Below, one piece after another: positions 1 to 8,133 of a stretch of 18,845 nt of DNA. Source of the DNA: Desulfuromonadaceae bacterium. Its GTDB lineage: Bacteria; Desulfobacterota; Desulfuromonadia; Desulfuromonadales; UBA2294. The stretch's first letter is position 1. The number at the start of each line of letters is the position of its first letter. The notes under the pieces were generated by a model, which was not told the origin of the DNA, searched no databases, and saw nothing but the letters and a program-made list of their open reading frames with translations. Made by a program: the position numbers and the translations under genes. The stretch spans positions 1 to 18,845 of the forward strand of contig JAGXHN010000010.1 in the NCBI GenBank assembly GCA_024636225.1, in the 5' to 3' direction.

Positions 1-573
<573 letters not shown>

Positions 574-590
574 TCTGAAATAAAAAAGTC

Positions 591-620
591 AAAAAAGCCC
601 ACCTTTCGGTGGGCTTTTTT
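591..620 (+). terminator. Rho-independent terminator after icd
   Basis: A 13-bp perfect stem (591-603 with 608-620) closes a TTTC loop; the top is GCCCACC/GGTGGGC and the base is an A-run paired with a T-run, so it ends in six T. The A-run on the left means it could also work on the other strand. Confidence 0.93.
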
Positions 621-703
621 GTGCCGTAAATCGAACAGAATCGAACCAAAATCTCTGCACAGCTCCAGATGTAAATTAAATTAATTTAAACTGCAAAGGA
701 TTC

Positions 704-730
704 TTGACAGTAAAAAATTGTTTGTATACT
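704..730 (+). promoter_or_regulatory. Candidate sigma-70 promoter of mdh
   Basis: TTGACA at 704-709 is followed by TATACT at 725-730. The spacer is 15 bases, shorter than the usual 16-18. It lies between the icd terminator and mdh, giving a leader of roughly 100 bases. The -10 lies inside a 17-bp palindrome, so access is probably controlled by a repressor. Confidence 0.55.
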
Positions 731-738
731 GTATACAA
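722..738. promoter_or_regulatory. 17-bp palindromic operator over the mdh -10 region
   Basis: TTGTATAC-T-GTATACAA is a perfect 8-1-8 palindrome at 722-738. It covers the proposed -10 element, the usual place for a repressor site. Odd-length palindromes with such half-sites are common for GntR-type regulators, but I cannot name the protein. The core ATACTGTAT recurs in the promoter of the riboswitch-controlled gene at 7877-7885. Confidence 0.6.
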
Positions 739-756
739 CGTTATTCTATTCTGACG

Positions 757-807
757 ACCTGATCAAAAAACAGGTTTACTTCAATGCCAGCTGCAGAGGC
801 GGCTGGC
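757..807 (+). other. Two hairpins in the mdh leader
   Basis: The proposed mdh leader can fold into ACCTG/CAGGT (757-761 with 771-775) and GCCAGC/GCTGGC (786-791 with 802-807). The second ends 27 bases before the ATG and leaves the Shine-Dalgarno sequence AAAGGAG (about 821-827) free. Neither is followed by a T-run. They may stabilise the mRNA; no known RNA family is recognised. Confidence 0.3.
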
Positions 808-822
808 GACATTATCTAATAA

Positions 823-1788
<966 letters not shown>

Positions 1789-1815
1789 TCAGTCCACGTG
1801 TTATATGTATTATGA

Positions 1816-1847
1816 GAAGGGCAATGGCGACATTGCCCTTCTTTATT
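1816..1847 (+). terminator. Rho-independent terminator after mdh
   Basis: GAAGGGCAATG (1816-1826) pairs perfectly with CATTGCCCTTC (1831-1841) around a GCGA loop, followed by TTTATT. It ends mdh transcription 27 bases after the stop. Confidence 0.9.
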
Positions 1848-1987
1848 GACCGATGCAGTATTAACAGGATTATTACTTATACTCAACTTTTACTGGCTTC
1901 TTTTTATCGATGCTAGAATCTGCTCTTGCGGTCAAAAAACTCTGGCATATTCAAGGATTGGTATGTTAGTCTTTCGCCGCAAATCAA

Positions 1988-2006
1988 AACCATGTTTGAC
2001 ACGGTT
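1988..2006. promoter_or_regulatory. Imperfect dyad upstream of korD
   Basis: AACCATGT-TTG-ACACGGTT pairs at seven of eight positions (one A/C mismatch). It lies 28 bases before korD. It could be an operator or a leader hairpin. I found no convincing promoter in 1848-2034: the TTGACA inside this dyad has no -10 at usable spacing. Confidence 0.3.
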
Positions 2007-2034
2007 ATTATAAAAGAAAAGGAGATGAATCGGA

Positions 2035-2232
2035 ATGAGCAGTCGTAAGGCCGAAATAGAGATTATTGAGCGGTATTGCAAGGGATGTTCAATCTGTGCA
2101 GAATTCTGTCCGACAAAAGTTTTGGCAATGGATGCCTTTGTCGTCAAAGTTGTTGATGCAGATGCCTGCATCGCCTGCATGCAGTGCGAACTGCGATGCC
2201 CGGATTTTGCTATTAAAGTCCATAAGAACTAA
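2035..2232 (+). CDS. korD: 2-oxoglutarate:ferredoxin oxidoreductase, ferredoxin-like delta subunit
   Basis: This 65-residue protein has two complete [4Fe-4S] motifs, Cys15-x2-Cys18-x2-Cys21-x3-Cys25-Pro and Cys45-x2-Cys48-x2-Cys51-x3-Cys55-Pro. It is the small electron-transfer subunit of a 2-oxoacid:ferredoxin oxidoreductase, passing electrons from the thiamine-diphosphate subunit towards free ferredoxin. It is first in a tight four-gene operon (D-A-B-C), and the gap to korA is 23 bases. The ATG at 2035 follows AAGGAG by about ten bases; an out-of-frame ATG at 2025 is ignored. By itself it would be called a generic 2x[4Fe-4S] ferredoxin; the neighbours decide the role. Confidence 0.92.
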   Translation: MSSRKAEIEIIERYCKGCSICAEFCPTKVLAMDAFVVKVVDADACIACMQCELRCPDFAIKVHKN

Positions 2233-2255
2233 ACACTAACAGGAGGTCGTAAACC

Positions 2256-3395
2256 GTGGCTAAGAAAGTTGCTCTGCTGCAGGGGAACGATGCATGCGCC
2301 CAGGGCGCACTGTATGCCGGCTGTATGTTTTTCGGCGGTTACCCTATCACACCCTCTACGGAAGTTGCAGAAGTTCTATCGATCGAACTTCCGAAACGAG
2401 GCGGTAAATTCATCCAGATGGAAGACGAAATCGGCGCAATGGCTTCGGTCATCGGCGCTTCCCTGACCGGTTCCAAGTCGCTGACCGCGACCTCCGGCCC
2501 GGGCGTCTCCCTCAAGCAGGAATTGATCGGCTATGCCTGCATCGCCGAGATCCCCTGCGTAATTATCAACGTTATGCGTGGTGGCCCGTCCACCGGCATG
2601 CCGACCGGCCCGGGTCAGTCGGATGTCCAGCAGGCCCGGTGGGGAACCCACGGTGACCATGCGACCATCGCTGTCGCTCCGGCGTCCGTTCAGGAGATCT
2701 TCTCTGAAACGGTTCGTGCTTTCAATCTGGCCGAGAAATACCGGATGCCGGTTCAGGTCCTGTATGATGAAATCGTCGGCCACATGCGTGAGCGGATCGT
2801 GTTCCCGGAAGCAGGCGAGTTGGAAGTAATCGACCGCACGGCCCCGACCGATTCCCCCGAAGATTACAAACCGTTTGACGCATCGAAATCTGACGTCCCG
2901 CCGCTGGCTGCATTCGGCAGTGGTTATAAATTCCATGTCACCGGCCTGAACAAGGCCGCAGACGGTTTCCCGACTACCAAAGCAGAGCTGGTTGACGCAG
3001 AAGAGCGCCGTCAGATCTCAAAGGTTGAAAAGCCGGAAGCCCGCGCTGACATTGAGTCGAACGAAGAGTATCTGACTGACGACGCTGAAGTGGTTATCTT
3101 TGCTTACGGCTCAACCAGTCGCTCGGCCCGTTATGCGGTCAATGAGCTCCGCAAAGAAGGGATCAAAGCCGGTCTGTTCCGTCCGATCACCCTCTGGCCG
3201 TTCCCGGAAAAACGTATCGCCGAACTGGCAAAACAGGTCAAAGCGATCGTTGTAGCAGAGATGAACCTCGGCCAGATGCTGCTTGAAGTCGAGCGCATTG
3301 CCAAAGGCGCCTGCGCAACCCCGTTTATTGGTCGCGTCGACGGTGAGCCGATCAACCCGGGCCAACTCATCGCTCAGGTTAAGGAGGCACTCTAA
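2256..3395 (+). CDS. korA: 2-oxoglutarate:ferredoxin oxidoreductase, alpha subunit
   Basis: This 379-residue subunit belongs to the enzyme that decarboxylates 2-oxoglutarate to succinyl-CoA and reduces ferredoxin. Typical segments are GGYPITPSTEVAE near residue 28, a TATSGPGVSLKQE stretch near residue 80, and GGPSTGMPTGPGQSD near residue 110, followed by WGTHGDH. The C-terminal third has the transketolase-C-like fold region (FAYGSTSRSARYAV, then FRPITLWPFPE). The start is GTG at 2256 behind AGGAGG. The stop TAA is followed by one base and then the korB ATG, so the two are translationally coupled. Related 2-oxoisovalerate or pyruvate enzymes look alike; the link to icd and mdh favours 2-oxoglutarate. 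Confidence 0.94.
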   Translation: MAKKVALLQGNDACAQGALYAGCMFFGGYPITPSTEVAEVLSIELPKRGGKFIQMEDEIGAMASVIGASLTGSKSLTATSGPGVSLKQELIGYACIAEIPCVIINVMRGGPSTGMPTGPGQSDVQQARWGTHGDHATIAVAPASVQEIFSETVRAFNLAEKYRMPVQVLYDEIVGHMRERIVFPEAGELEVIDRTAPTDSPEDYKPFDASKSDVPPLAAFGSGYKFHVTGLNKAADGFPTTKAELVDAEERRQISKVEKPEARADIESNEEYLTDDAEVVIFAYGSTSRSARYAVNELRKEGIKAGLFRPITLWPFPEKRIAELAKQVKAIVVAEMNLGQMLLEVERIAKGACATPFIGRVDGEPINPGQLIAQVKEAL

Positions 3396-3396
3396 A

Positions 3397-4212
3397 ATGG
3401 CATATGATTACGACAAATCGCTCCGTCCCGGCAAACTGCCGCACATCTGGTGCCCTGGCTGTGGTCACGGAATCGTAATGAAGGGCCTGATCCGGGCCAT
3501 GGACACCTGCGAACTCGATCGCAAGAACACCGCAATCGTTTCCGGTATCGGATGCGCCAGCCGTATCTCCGGCTACATTGACGCTTGCACCCTGCACACC
3601 GCCCATGGTCGTGCAGCGGCTTTTGCAACCGGTGTAAAAATGGCCAAACCTGAAATGAATGTAATTGTTGTCGGCGGCGATGGTGATGGTACGGCAATCG
3701 GCGGTAACCACTTCATCCATGCCTGCCGGCGCAATATCGACATGACCTACGTCATCATGAATAACTTCATCTACGGCATGACCGGTGGTCAGTTCTCACC
3801 TTGTACCCCGACCGGAGCCAAAGCTTCGACAACTGTTTACGGCAACCCGGATCCGATCTTCGATATCAGCAAGCTCGCCATCGGTGCCGGCGCAACTTTT
3901 GTTGCCCGGACCACCGCCTTCCACGCGACCCAGATCGACAAGCTGATCGCTGAAGGAATCAAACACAAAGGGATGTCGATTATCGAAGTGATCGACGACT
4001 GCCCGACCACCTACGGTCGGCGCAACAAATTCCGCAGTGTTATTGACATGATGAAGCGCCTGAAAGATATGGCCGTTCCGGTTGCTGCTGCAGCTAAGAT
4101 GACAGCCGAACAGCTTGAAGGGAAGATGCTGACCGGCGTGCTGCATAAAGAAGTGCGTCCTGAATACACCGAACAGTACGCTAAAATTATCGACCTGGCG
4201 AAAAACGCCTGA
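3397..4212 (+). CDS. korB: 2-oxoglutarate:ferredoxin oxidoreductase, beta (TPP) subunit
   Basis: I start this gene at the ATG at 3397, one base after korA stops and behind AAGGAGG; this gives 271 residues starting MAYDYDK and removes an upstream extension that only overlaps korA. The thiamine-diphosphate subunit shows WCPGCGHG with Cys19 and Cys22 (iron-sulfur ligands), GIGCASRISGYI, and the TPP/Mg motif GGDGDGTAIGG followed by NNFIYGMTGGQ. It carries out decarboxylation and electron transfer in the cytoplasmic complex. Length and motifs are normal for the family. The gap to korC is 25 bases. Confidence 0.95.
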   Translation: MAYDYDKSLRPGKLPHIWCPGCGHGIVMKGLIRAMDTCELDRKNTAIVSGIGCASRISGYIDACTLHTAHGRAAAFATGVKMAKPEMNVIVVGGDGDGTAIGGNHFIHACRRNIDMTYVIMNNFIYGMTGGQFSPCTPTGAKASTTVYGNPDPIFDISKLAIGAGATFVARTTAFHATQIDKLIAEGIKHKGMSIIEVIDDCPTTYGRRNKFRSVIDMMKRLKDMAVPVAAAAKMTAEQLEGKMLTGVLHKEVRPEYTEQYAKIIDLAKNA

Positions 4213-4237
4213 TCATTAACCGAAAAGGAGAATATCG

Positions 4238-4786
4238 ATGACAAAAAGATACGAAATTCGCTTTTCCGGCGCTGGTGGCCAGGGTCTGATCACCGCCGGC
4301 ATCATCCTCGCTGAAGCCGCTTCGATCGTAGAAGGGAAATACGCTGTCCAATCCCAGAGCTACGGTCCTGAAGCCAGAGGCGGGGCCTCTAAATCGGAAG
4401 TTATTATCTCCGACAGCCCGATCGATTACCCGAAAGCGACCGTTGTCGACGCCTGTCTCGCTATGACCCAGGAAGCTGCTGACAAGTACGCTAACGGCAT
4501 CAAAGACGGCGGCGTTCTGCTTCTCGATTCCGATTTTGTTAAGAACGAGCCGAAGGGAAACTTTAGAATCTATAAATTTCCGATCACCCGTACAGCAAAA
4601 GAAGACGTCGGTCGTGAAATTGTCGCCAACGTCGTTGCGCTCGGCGCAATGATCGCTCTGACTGACGTCGTTGCACGCGAATCCGGCGAAAAAGCTGTTC
4701 TGGCCAAAGTACCTGAAGCCTTTCTCGACCTGAACAAGAAAGCCTACAGCATGGGGTATGACAAGGTTAAGGAATTGCTCAAGTAA
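4238..4786 (+). CDS. korC: 2-oxoglutarate:ferredoxin oxidoreductase, gamma subunit
   Basis: This 182-residue gamma subunit completes the complex. The N-terminus carries the family pattern FSGAGGQGLITAG (residues 9-21), then QSQSYGPEARGGASKSEV around residue 48. It is the last gene of the operon, starts with ATG after AAAAGGAG, and is followed by a strong terminator. Having all four subunits as separate genes is the four-subunit form of these enzymes, seen in many anaerobes. Confidence 0.94.
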   Translation: MTKRYEIRFSGAGGQGLITAGIILAEAASIVEGKYAVQSQSYGPEARGGASKSEVIISDSPIDYPKATVVDACLAMTQEAADKYANGIKDGGVLLLDSDFVKNEPKGNFRIYKFPITRTAKEDVGREIVANVVALGAMIALTDVVARESGEKAVLAKVPEAFLDLNKKAYSMGYDKVKELLK

Positions 4787-4804
4787 TATTTATCTGTCTT
4801 GCAT

Positions 4805-4843
4805 AAAAAAAGCCTGCCGGTCTGATCGGCAGGCTTTTTTTTT
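4805..4843 (+). terminator. Rho-independent terminator after korC
   Basis: AGCCTGCCG (4811-4819) pairs with CGGCAGGCT (4827-4835) around a seven-base loop, flanked by seven A on the left and nine T on the right. It separates the kor operon from the pyrophosphatase gene. Confidence 0.93.
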
Positions 4844-4898
4844 CGAAATATTGACAAAATTATGTTATTTTACCCCCAATGATCGTGAGGAGTAAAAG

Positions 4899-5516
4899 AT
4901 GAGTTTCCCGAAACCTTTTTATCGCTGGCGTCCCCACCCCTGGCACGGTTTGAGTTCTGGGCCGAACCCGCCCGAAGTTGTTCTCGCATACATAGAGCTG
5001 ACCCCCTTTGACCGGGTTAAATACGAAATCGATAAGGAGACCGGTTATCTGCGGGTCGATCGTCCGCACCGGGCGAGCTCAGTGCCACCGAACCTCTACG
5101 GCTTCATTCCAAAAACCTTCTGCGGCAAACGGGTTGCGGCACTCTCCGACAAGACCGAGGTCGCCGACGGTGACCCCCTTGATATCTGTGTCATCAGTGA
5201 GAGACCGATCAGCCGACCGGAGGTCATTCTCAATGCTAAAGTTGTCGGTGGCCTGCAGATGATCGATCATGGCGAAGCCGATGACAAGATTATCGCGATC
5301 CTGGCTAACGATAACCTCTATGCACACATCAATGATGTCTCTGAACTCCCTGATGTCTATGTCGAACGGTTGCGCCACTATTTCAGTACCTACAAACTGA
5401 TCCCGGGGCAGAAAACGGTCGTTGAAGTGTCCGAGGCTTATGGACGTGAGCACGCCTACAATGTCATCAAGGCGGCCATCGCAGATTATGGTGAGACCTA
5501 TGGTGGCGAGCAGTAA
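4899..5516 (+). CDS. ppa: Inorganic pyrophosphatase, family I
   Basis: The enzyme hydrolyses pyrophosphate to phosphate and pulls biosynthetic reactions forward. The product is 205 residues, with an N-terminal stretch rich in Pro and Trp about 20-25 residues longer than in the E. coli enzyme. The metal-binding signature DGDPLD gives Asp90, Asp92 and Asp95, matching E. coli Asp65, Asp67 and Asp70. A second motif, [12 protein letters not shown], supplies Asp123 and Asp128. [15 protein letters not shown] is the substrate-binding strand. The ATG at 4899 follows GAGGAG. TTGACA at 4851 hints at a promoter but no well-spaced -10 is present. The carbonic anhydrase gene starts 35 bases after the stop, with no terminator between, so the two may share a transcript. 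Confidence 0.93.
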   Translation: MSFPKPFYRWRPHPWHGLSSGPNPPEVVLAYIELTPFDRVKYEIDKETGYLRVDRPHRASSVPPNLYGFIPKTFCGKRVAALSDKTEVADGDPLDICVISERPISRPEVILNAKVVGGLQMIDHGEADDKIIAILANDNLYAHINDVSELPDVYVERLRHYFSTYKLIPGQKTVVEVSEAYGREHAYNVIKAAIADYGETYGGEQ

Positions 5517-5551
5517 AAATAAAAAACACAATACAGAACAAAAGGATTTGA

Positions 5552-6202
5552 ATGAATAATCTCATTTCACTACAGGAGAAGAATCGCGCCTGGGCTGAAA
5601 GGGTCACTGCCGAGGATCCTGACTTTTTCAACCGACTGGCAACCAGACAAGCACCGGAATATCTCTGGATCGGATGTTCCGACAGCCGCGTACCGGCCAA
5701 CCAGGTTGTCGACCTGCTCCCCGGGGAGATGTTTGTCCACCGTAATGTCGCCAATATGGTTATCCATACCGATCTCAATTGCCTTACGGTCGTGCAATAT
5801 GCCGTCGAAGTCCTTAAGGTCAAACATATTATCGTCTGCGGTCATTACGGATGTGGCGGCATCAGCGCAGCACTTCAGAATCAGAACCGACAAGGCTTAA
5901 TCGATAACTGGCTTTGTCATATAAAGGACGTTTACTGGAAGCATGAAGGGCTGTTTACCGACATTACAGATGAGAAAAAAAAGAGCAACTTACTCTGTGA
6001 ATTGAATGTGATTGAACAGACAGCCAATATCTGCCGGACAACCGTTTTGGGTGATGCCTGGGATCGAGGCCAGAAGGTCTGCGTGCATGGCTGGATTTAC
6101 GATATTATCGATGGGCTGATCTGCGATCTGAACATCAATGTTGATGCACTTGAAAACTTTCAGGAAATTTACCAGCAAGCACTGTTCTCCCTGAAAAGAT
6201 AA
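5552..6202 (+). CDS. can: Beta-class carbonic anhydrase
   Basis: The enzyme interconverts CO2 and bicarbonate in the cytoplasm. The protein (216 residues) has all beta-class zinc-site residues: Cys42-Ser-Asp44-Ser-Arg46 in GCSDSRVPA, and His98-x2-Cys101 in GHYGCGG. By direct count these positions equal those of E. coli Can. The C-terminal half reads HGWIYDIIDGLI, also typical. The ATG follows AAGGA by about five bases. In an acetate-oxidising anaerobe it would supply bicarbonate for carboxylations. It converges on fbp, and the two share a terminator. Confidence 0.95.
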   Translation: MNNLISLQEKNRAWAERVTAEDPDFFNRLATRQAPEYLWIGCSDSRVPANQVVDLLPGEMFVHRNVANMVIHTDLNCLTVVQYAVEVLKVKHIIVCGHYGCGGISAALQNQNRQGLIDNWLCHIKDVYWKHEGLFTDITDEKKKSNLLCELNVIEQTANICRTTVLGDAWDRGQKVCVHGWIYDIIDGLICDLNINVDALENFQEIYQQALFSLKR

Positions 6203-6261
6203 TCAACCCCGCTCCTTGCGAGGGGATTAGATCCGCGCTACGCAATAAATTCAGATGAACC

Positions 6262-6296
6262 AAAAAAAGAGAGCTGTGCACAGCTCTCTTTTTTTT
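6262..6296. terminator. Bidirectional terminator between can and fbp
   Basis: The 20-base perfect palindrome GAGAGCTGTGCACAGCTCTC (6269-6288) is flanked by seven A on the left and eight T on the right (6289-6296). It can therefore terminate both converging genes. Confidence 0.93.
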
Positions 6297-6313
6297 AATG
6301 TCAATGCGAAACA

Positions 6314-7258
6314 TCAGCCGTGTTCAGCAATAAATTTTTCTGCCATGGCGACTTCGGCTTTACTGCCGATAAAGATCGGTGACCGGTCATCGATCGCTTG
6401 CGGGACAACATCGAGAATCGGCTGTCGGCCGGTCGATGCAGCACCACCGGCCTGTTCGATCAGGTAAGCCATCGGATTAAGCTCAAACAGGGTCCGTAAT
6501 TTTCCTTGTGGCGAATCGGTCAGATGTGGATACATAAACAGACCACCCCGTTTAATAAGCACCTGATTGATGTCTGGAACGAAACCGCCGCTGTAACGAA
6601 GCTTGGCCCCGGTATTTTCAAGATATTGAGTAAACTTTTCGGTTCCAGCCGAATACCTGCTGCGCATCCCCCCCGGAGAATAGACCCTGGCCGGACCAGA
6701 CATGGTCAGATTTTCGGTAACCAGGTCGAAATCCATCAATTGATTCATGGCAAATTCGTGCACACCGCTCCCGAATGACAACACCATAGTCGTTCGCGGA
6801 CCGTAGAGAATATACATGGCTGCAACCTGATTTCGCCCGGCCTGCAGTACTGATTCCCCTTCGTAGATCGAGACAATCGTTCCGACAGCAAGGTTTACAT
6901 CAACCAGGGACGATCCATCAAGAGGATCAAACAGTACTGAATAACGACGATTCGACGGTTCAGACACGGAAACGATTTCCGGAGTTTCCTCCGAAACCAT
7001 ATTCGCTACAACTCCCGAAAATTTAAGGCGTTTCTGAATGATCCGATCCGACAACACATCTAGCGCCAACTGTTCCTCGCCGTACAAATTTGAGGTACCA
7101 GCAACACCGAGATCACCGGTACGGATGGAATTGATAATATATTTTGACGCATCGGATATTTCGCAAATCAATCTGATCAGATCCCGGTCAATGCTCTGTT
7201 CGCGCAGATAGCGGCGTAGATCAATCTGGAAGCGGGTTTTCCCCCGTTCAGCATTCAT
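6314..7258 (-). CDS. fbp: Fructose-1,6-bisphosphatase, class I
   Basis: This gluconeogenic enzyme removes the 1-phosphate from fructose 1,6-bisphosphate. The protein has 314 residues. Metal-site residues are visible: Ser-Glu90-Glu91 and LFDPLDGSS with Asp111 and Asp114, followed by DVN at 120-122. The C-terminal LFELNPMAYLIEQAGG matches the family's conserved block. The substrate-binding segment reads GGFVPDINQVLI, where most class I enzymes have a G-S-x-V-A-D-x-H-R type sequence, so this is a divergent member. A sedoheptulose bisphosphatase activity cannot be excluded. The start is ATG at 7258 behind GAGGAG. A weak promoter lies upstream. Confidence 0.9.
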   Translation of the reverse strand: MNAERGKTRFQIDLRRYLREQSIDRDLIRLICEISDASKYIINSIRTGDLGVAGTSNLYGEEQLALDVLSDRIIQKRLKFSGVVANMVSEETPEIVSVSEPSNRRYSVLFDPLDGSSLVDVNLAVGTIVSIYEGESVLQAGRNQVAAMYILYGPRTTMVLSFGSGVHEFAMNQLMDFDLVTENLTMSGPARVYSPGGMRSRYSAGTEKFTQYLENTGAKLRYSGGFVPDINQVLIKRGGLFMYPHLTDSPQGKLRTLFELNPMAYLIEQAGGAASTGRQPILDVVPQAIDDRSPIFIGSKAEVAMAEKFIAEHG

Positions 7259-7291
7259 TAAAATCTCCTCTGTTATTTATAGATTCGCGAT

Positions 7292-7320
7292 AGTTTAATC
7301 GATCAGAAGCTCAAGGGCAA
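7292..7320 (-). promoter_or_regulatory. Weak candidate promoter of fbp
   Basis: On the minus strand TTGCCC (7315-7320) and TAAACT (7292-7297) are 17 bases apart. The -35 matches only half of the consensus, so this rests mainly on spacing and position, 34 bases before the start codon. Confidence 0.3.
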
Positions 7321-7340
7321 GACCCGTTGTGAATATCTGC

Positions 7341-7368
7341 TTGACCCCCCCTCTGACAATGATAGGAT
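7341..7368 (+). promoter_or_regulatory. Candidate promoter of the coiled-coil gene at 7399
   Basis: TTGACC (7341-7346) and TAGGAT (7363-7368) are 16 bases apart. Transcription would start about 24 bases before the ATG, leaving just room for the Shine-Dalgarno sequence GGAGGG. Confidence 0.5.
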
Positions 7369-7398
7369 AAAGTCCAATCAAAAAAACTGGAGGGAATT

Positions 7399-7794
7399 AT
7401 GACTGAAAAACACGATTTAAAAGAGAATTTTTTATCGACCTCGGAGAGGATACTGGAAGCGACAAAAAAAGGGTTCCACAGCGCATCCTTCAAGGCAAAC
7501 CAGTACAAGAAAATTGTTCAGAAAAAGATCGACCTGAACGCAGTTCAAAAAAAGATAGACATGGCTCACACCGATCTCGGCAGGTCGATTGATAATCTAC
7601 AGGCAGCGGAGGTCAAAGGGATCATGACCCGGCCTGAAGTCAAAGAGCTGCTTTCACAGCTCGACACGCTGAGGCACTCAGCTGTCGAGCTGATCGCTGC
7701 AATCGAGCGACTGAAAAACGAAGAGGAGACGATCGAACTTACGCCAACGGCTCAACCAGAAAAGAGCCCGGACGAAGAGGAACCAAATGAGTAG
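7399..7794 (+). CDS. Small coiled-coil protein of unknown function
   Basis: I do not recognise this 131-residue protein. It starts with ATG at 7399 behind GGAGGG. It has no signal peptide or membrane span. It is rich in Lys, Glu, Leu and Ala and is almost certainly alpha-helical, with heptad-like spacing from about residue 15 to 110. KKIDLNAVQKKIDMAHTDLG holds a short internal repeat of QKKID. The last 20 residues are an acidic Pro/Glu tail, likely disordered. Size and composition recall small cytoplasmic helical proteins (phasin-like or chaperone-like), but no motif supports a function. It has its own promoter and is divergent from fbp; no terminator separates it from the riboswitch region downstream. 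Confidence 0.75.
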   Translation: MTEKHDLKENFLSTSERILEATKKGFHSASFKANQYKKIVQKKIDLNAVQKKIDMAHTDLGRSIDNLQAAEVKGIMTRPEVKELLSQLDTLRHSAVELIAAIERLKNEEETIELTPTAQPEKSPDEEEPNE

Positions 7795-7867
7795 CCGATT
7801 CTCGTGAGGCCAGATTGTTTTCAGAAATTAATCGATCACTATTTTTTAAAATAATCTAATTCATATC

Positions 7868-7897
7868 TTGACAGACATACTGTATGTCATCTATTTT
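7868..7897 (+). promoter_or_regulatory. Candidate promoter of the riboswitch transcript
   Basis: TTGACA (7868-7873) is followed by CTATTT (7891-7896, spacing 17) or TATTTT (7892-7897, spacing 18). The start point would fall near 7904, a few bases before the aptamer, which is the expected geometry for a riboswitch leader. Confidence 0.55.
7874..7888. promoter_or_regulatory. 15-bp palindrome in the promoter spacer
   Basis: GACATAC-T-GTATGTC is a perfect 7-1-7 palindrome lying entirely between the -35 and -10 elements. A bound protein would block RNA polymerase. Its nine-base core ATACTGTAT equals that of the mdh operator at 726-734. Confidence 0.55.
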
Positions 7898-7909
7898 TAA
7901 ACAATATTT

Positions 7910-7986
7910 TTTTTGAACAGGCAAAGCTGGAGCAATCCGGTGACGCAAAGCTGCGGGTCCCATCGGGATAGCCGGGCTGTCGAAGA
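7910..7986 (+). ncRNA. Cyclic-dinucleotide riboswitch, GEMM-I class
   Basis: Recognised from the conserved GEMM core in order: AGGCAAAGC (7919-7927), a helix CTGGA/TCCGG capped by a GCAA tetraloop (7927-7940), GACGCAAAGC (7942-7951), a second arm with TCCC/GGGA around 7958-7968, then AGCCGGGCTGTCG (7970-7982). The closing P1 helix can form between TTTTTG (7910-7915) and CGAAGA (7981-7986). GEMM-I RNAs bind c-di-GMP; a variant common in Geobacter binds 3',3'-cGAMP and has A instead of G at the ligand-contact base (position 20 of the Vibrio Vc2 RNA). Counting back from GCAAA, that base here is G, which favours c-di-GMP. The first arm reads GC-TGGA where a plain CC is usual. Confidence 0.9.
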
Positions 7987-7999
7987 GAACTCAATTTAT

Positions 8000-8035
8000 A
8001 AAAGAGCCCCCTTCGATGATAGTGGCTCTTTTTTG
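8000..8035 (+). terminator. Expression-platform terminator of the riboswitch
   Basis: AAAAGAGCC (8000-8008) pairs with GGCTCTTTT (8024-8032), followed by more T. It stands 13 bases after the aptamer and 100 bases before the gene, so it most likely is the genetic switch. TCGAAG (7980-7985, 3' strand of P1) is complementary to CTTCGA (8011-8016, terminator loop), a possible antiterminator pairing. Confidence 0.88.
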
Positions 8036-8133
8036 TTTTAATCTCGGCACATATAAGTTAATGTAAGGACGCGACTGGCTCTATTATTCATCGTGTCCAG
8101 TGCTTTGTGACAACCGGCAATGGAGAAGATACA

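Noticed and set aside
1996..2001. TTGACA as a -35 for the kor operon
   Set aside because: The nearest -10-like bases (TATTAT) are only about six bases away, so the spacing is impossible.
4851..4856. TTGACA as a -35 for the pyrophosphatase gene
   Set aside because: At 16-18 bases downstream there is a C-run and no -10; the TTATTTT stretch is too close. Mentioned in the gene entry only.
6208..6227. CCCC...GGGG hairpin after the carbonic anhydrase stop as a terminator
   Set aside because: The stem has a mismatch and no T-run follows; the strong palindrome at 6269-6288 is the real terminator.
8107..8133. GTG at 8107 as the start of the binding-protein gene
   Set aside because: It adds nine polar residues ahead of a normal signal peptide and lacks a ribosome site, while the ATG at 8134 has GGAGAAG.
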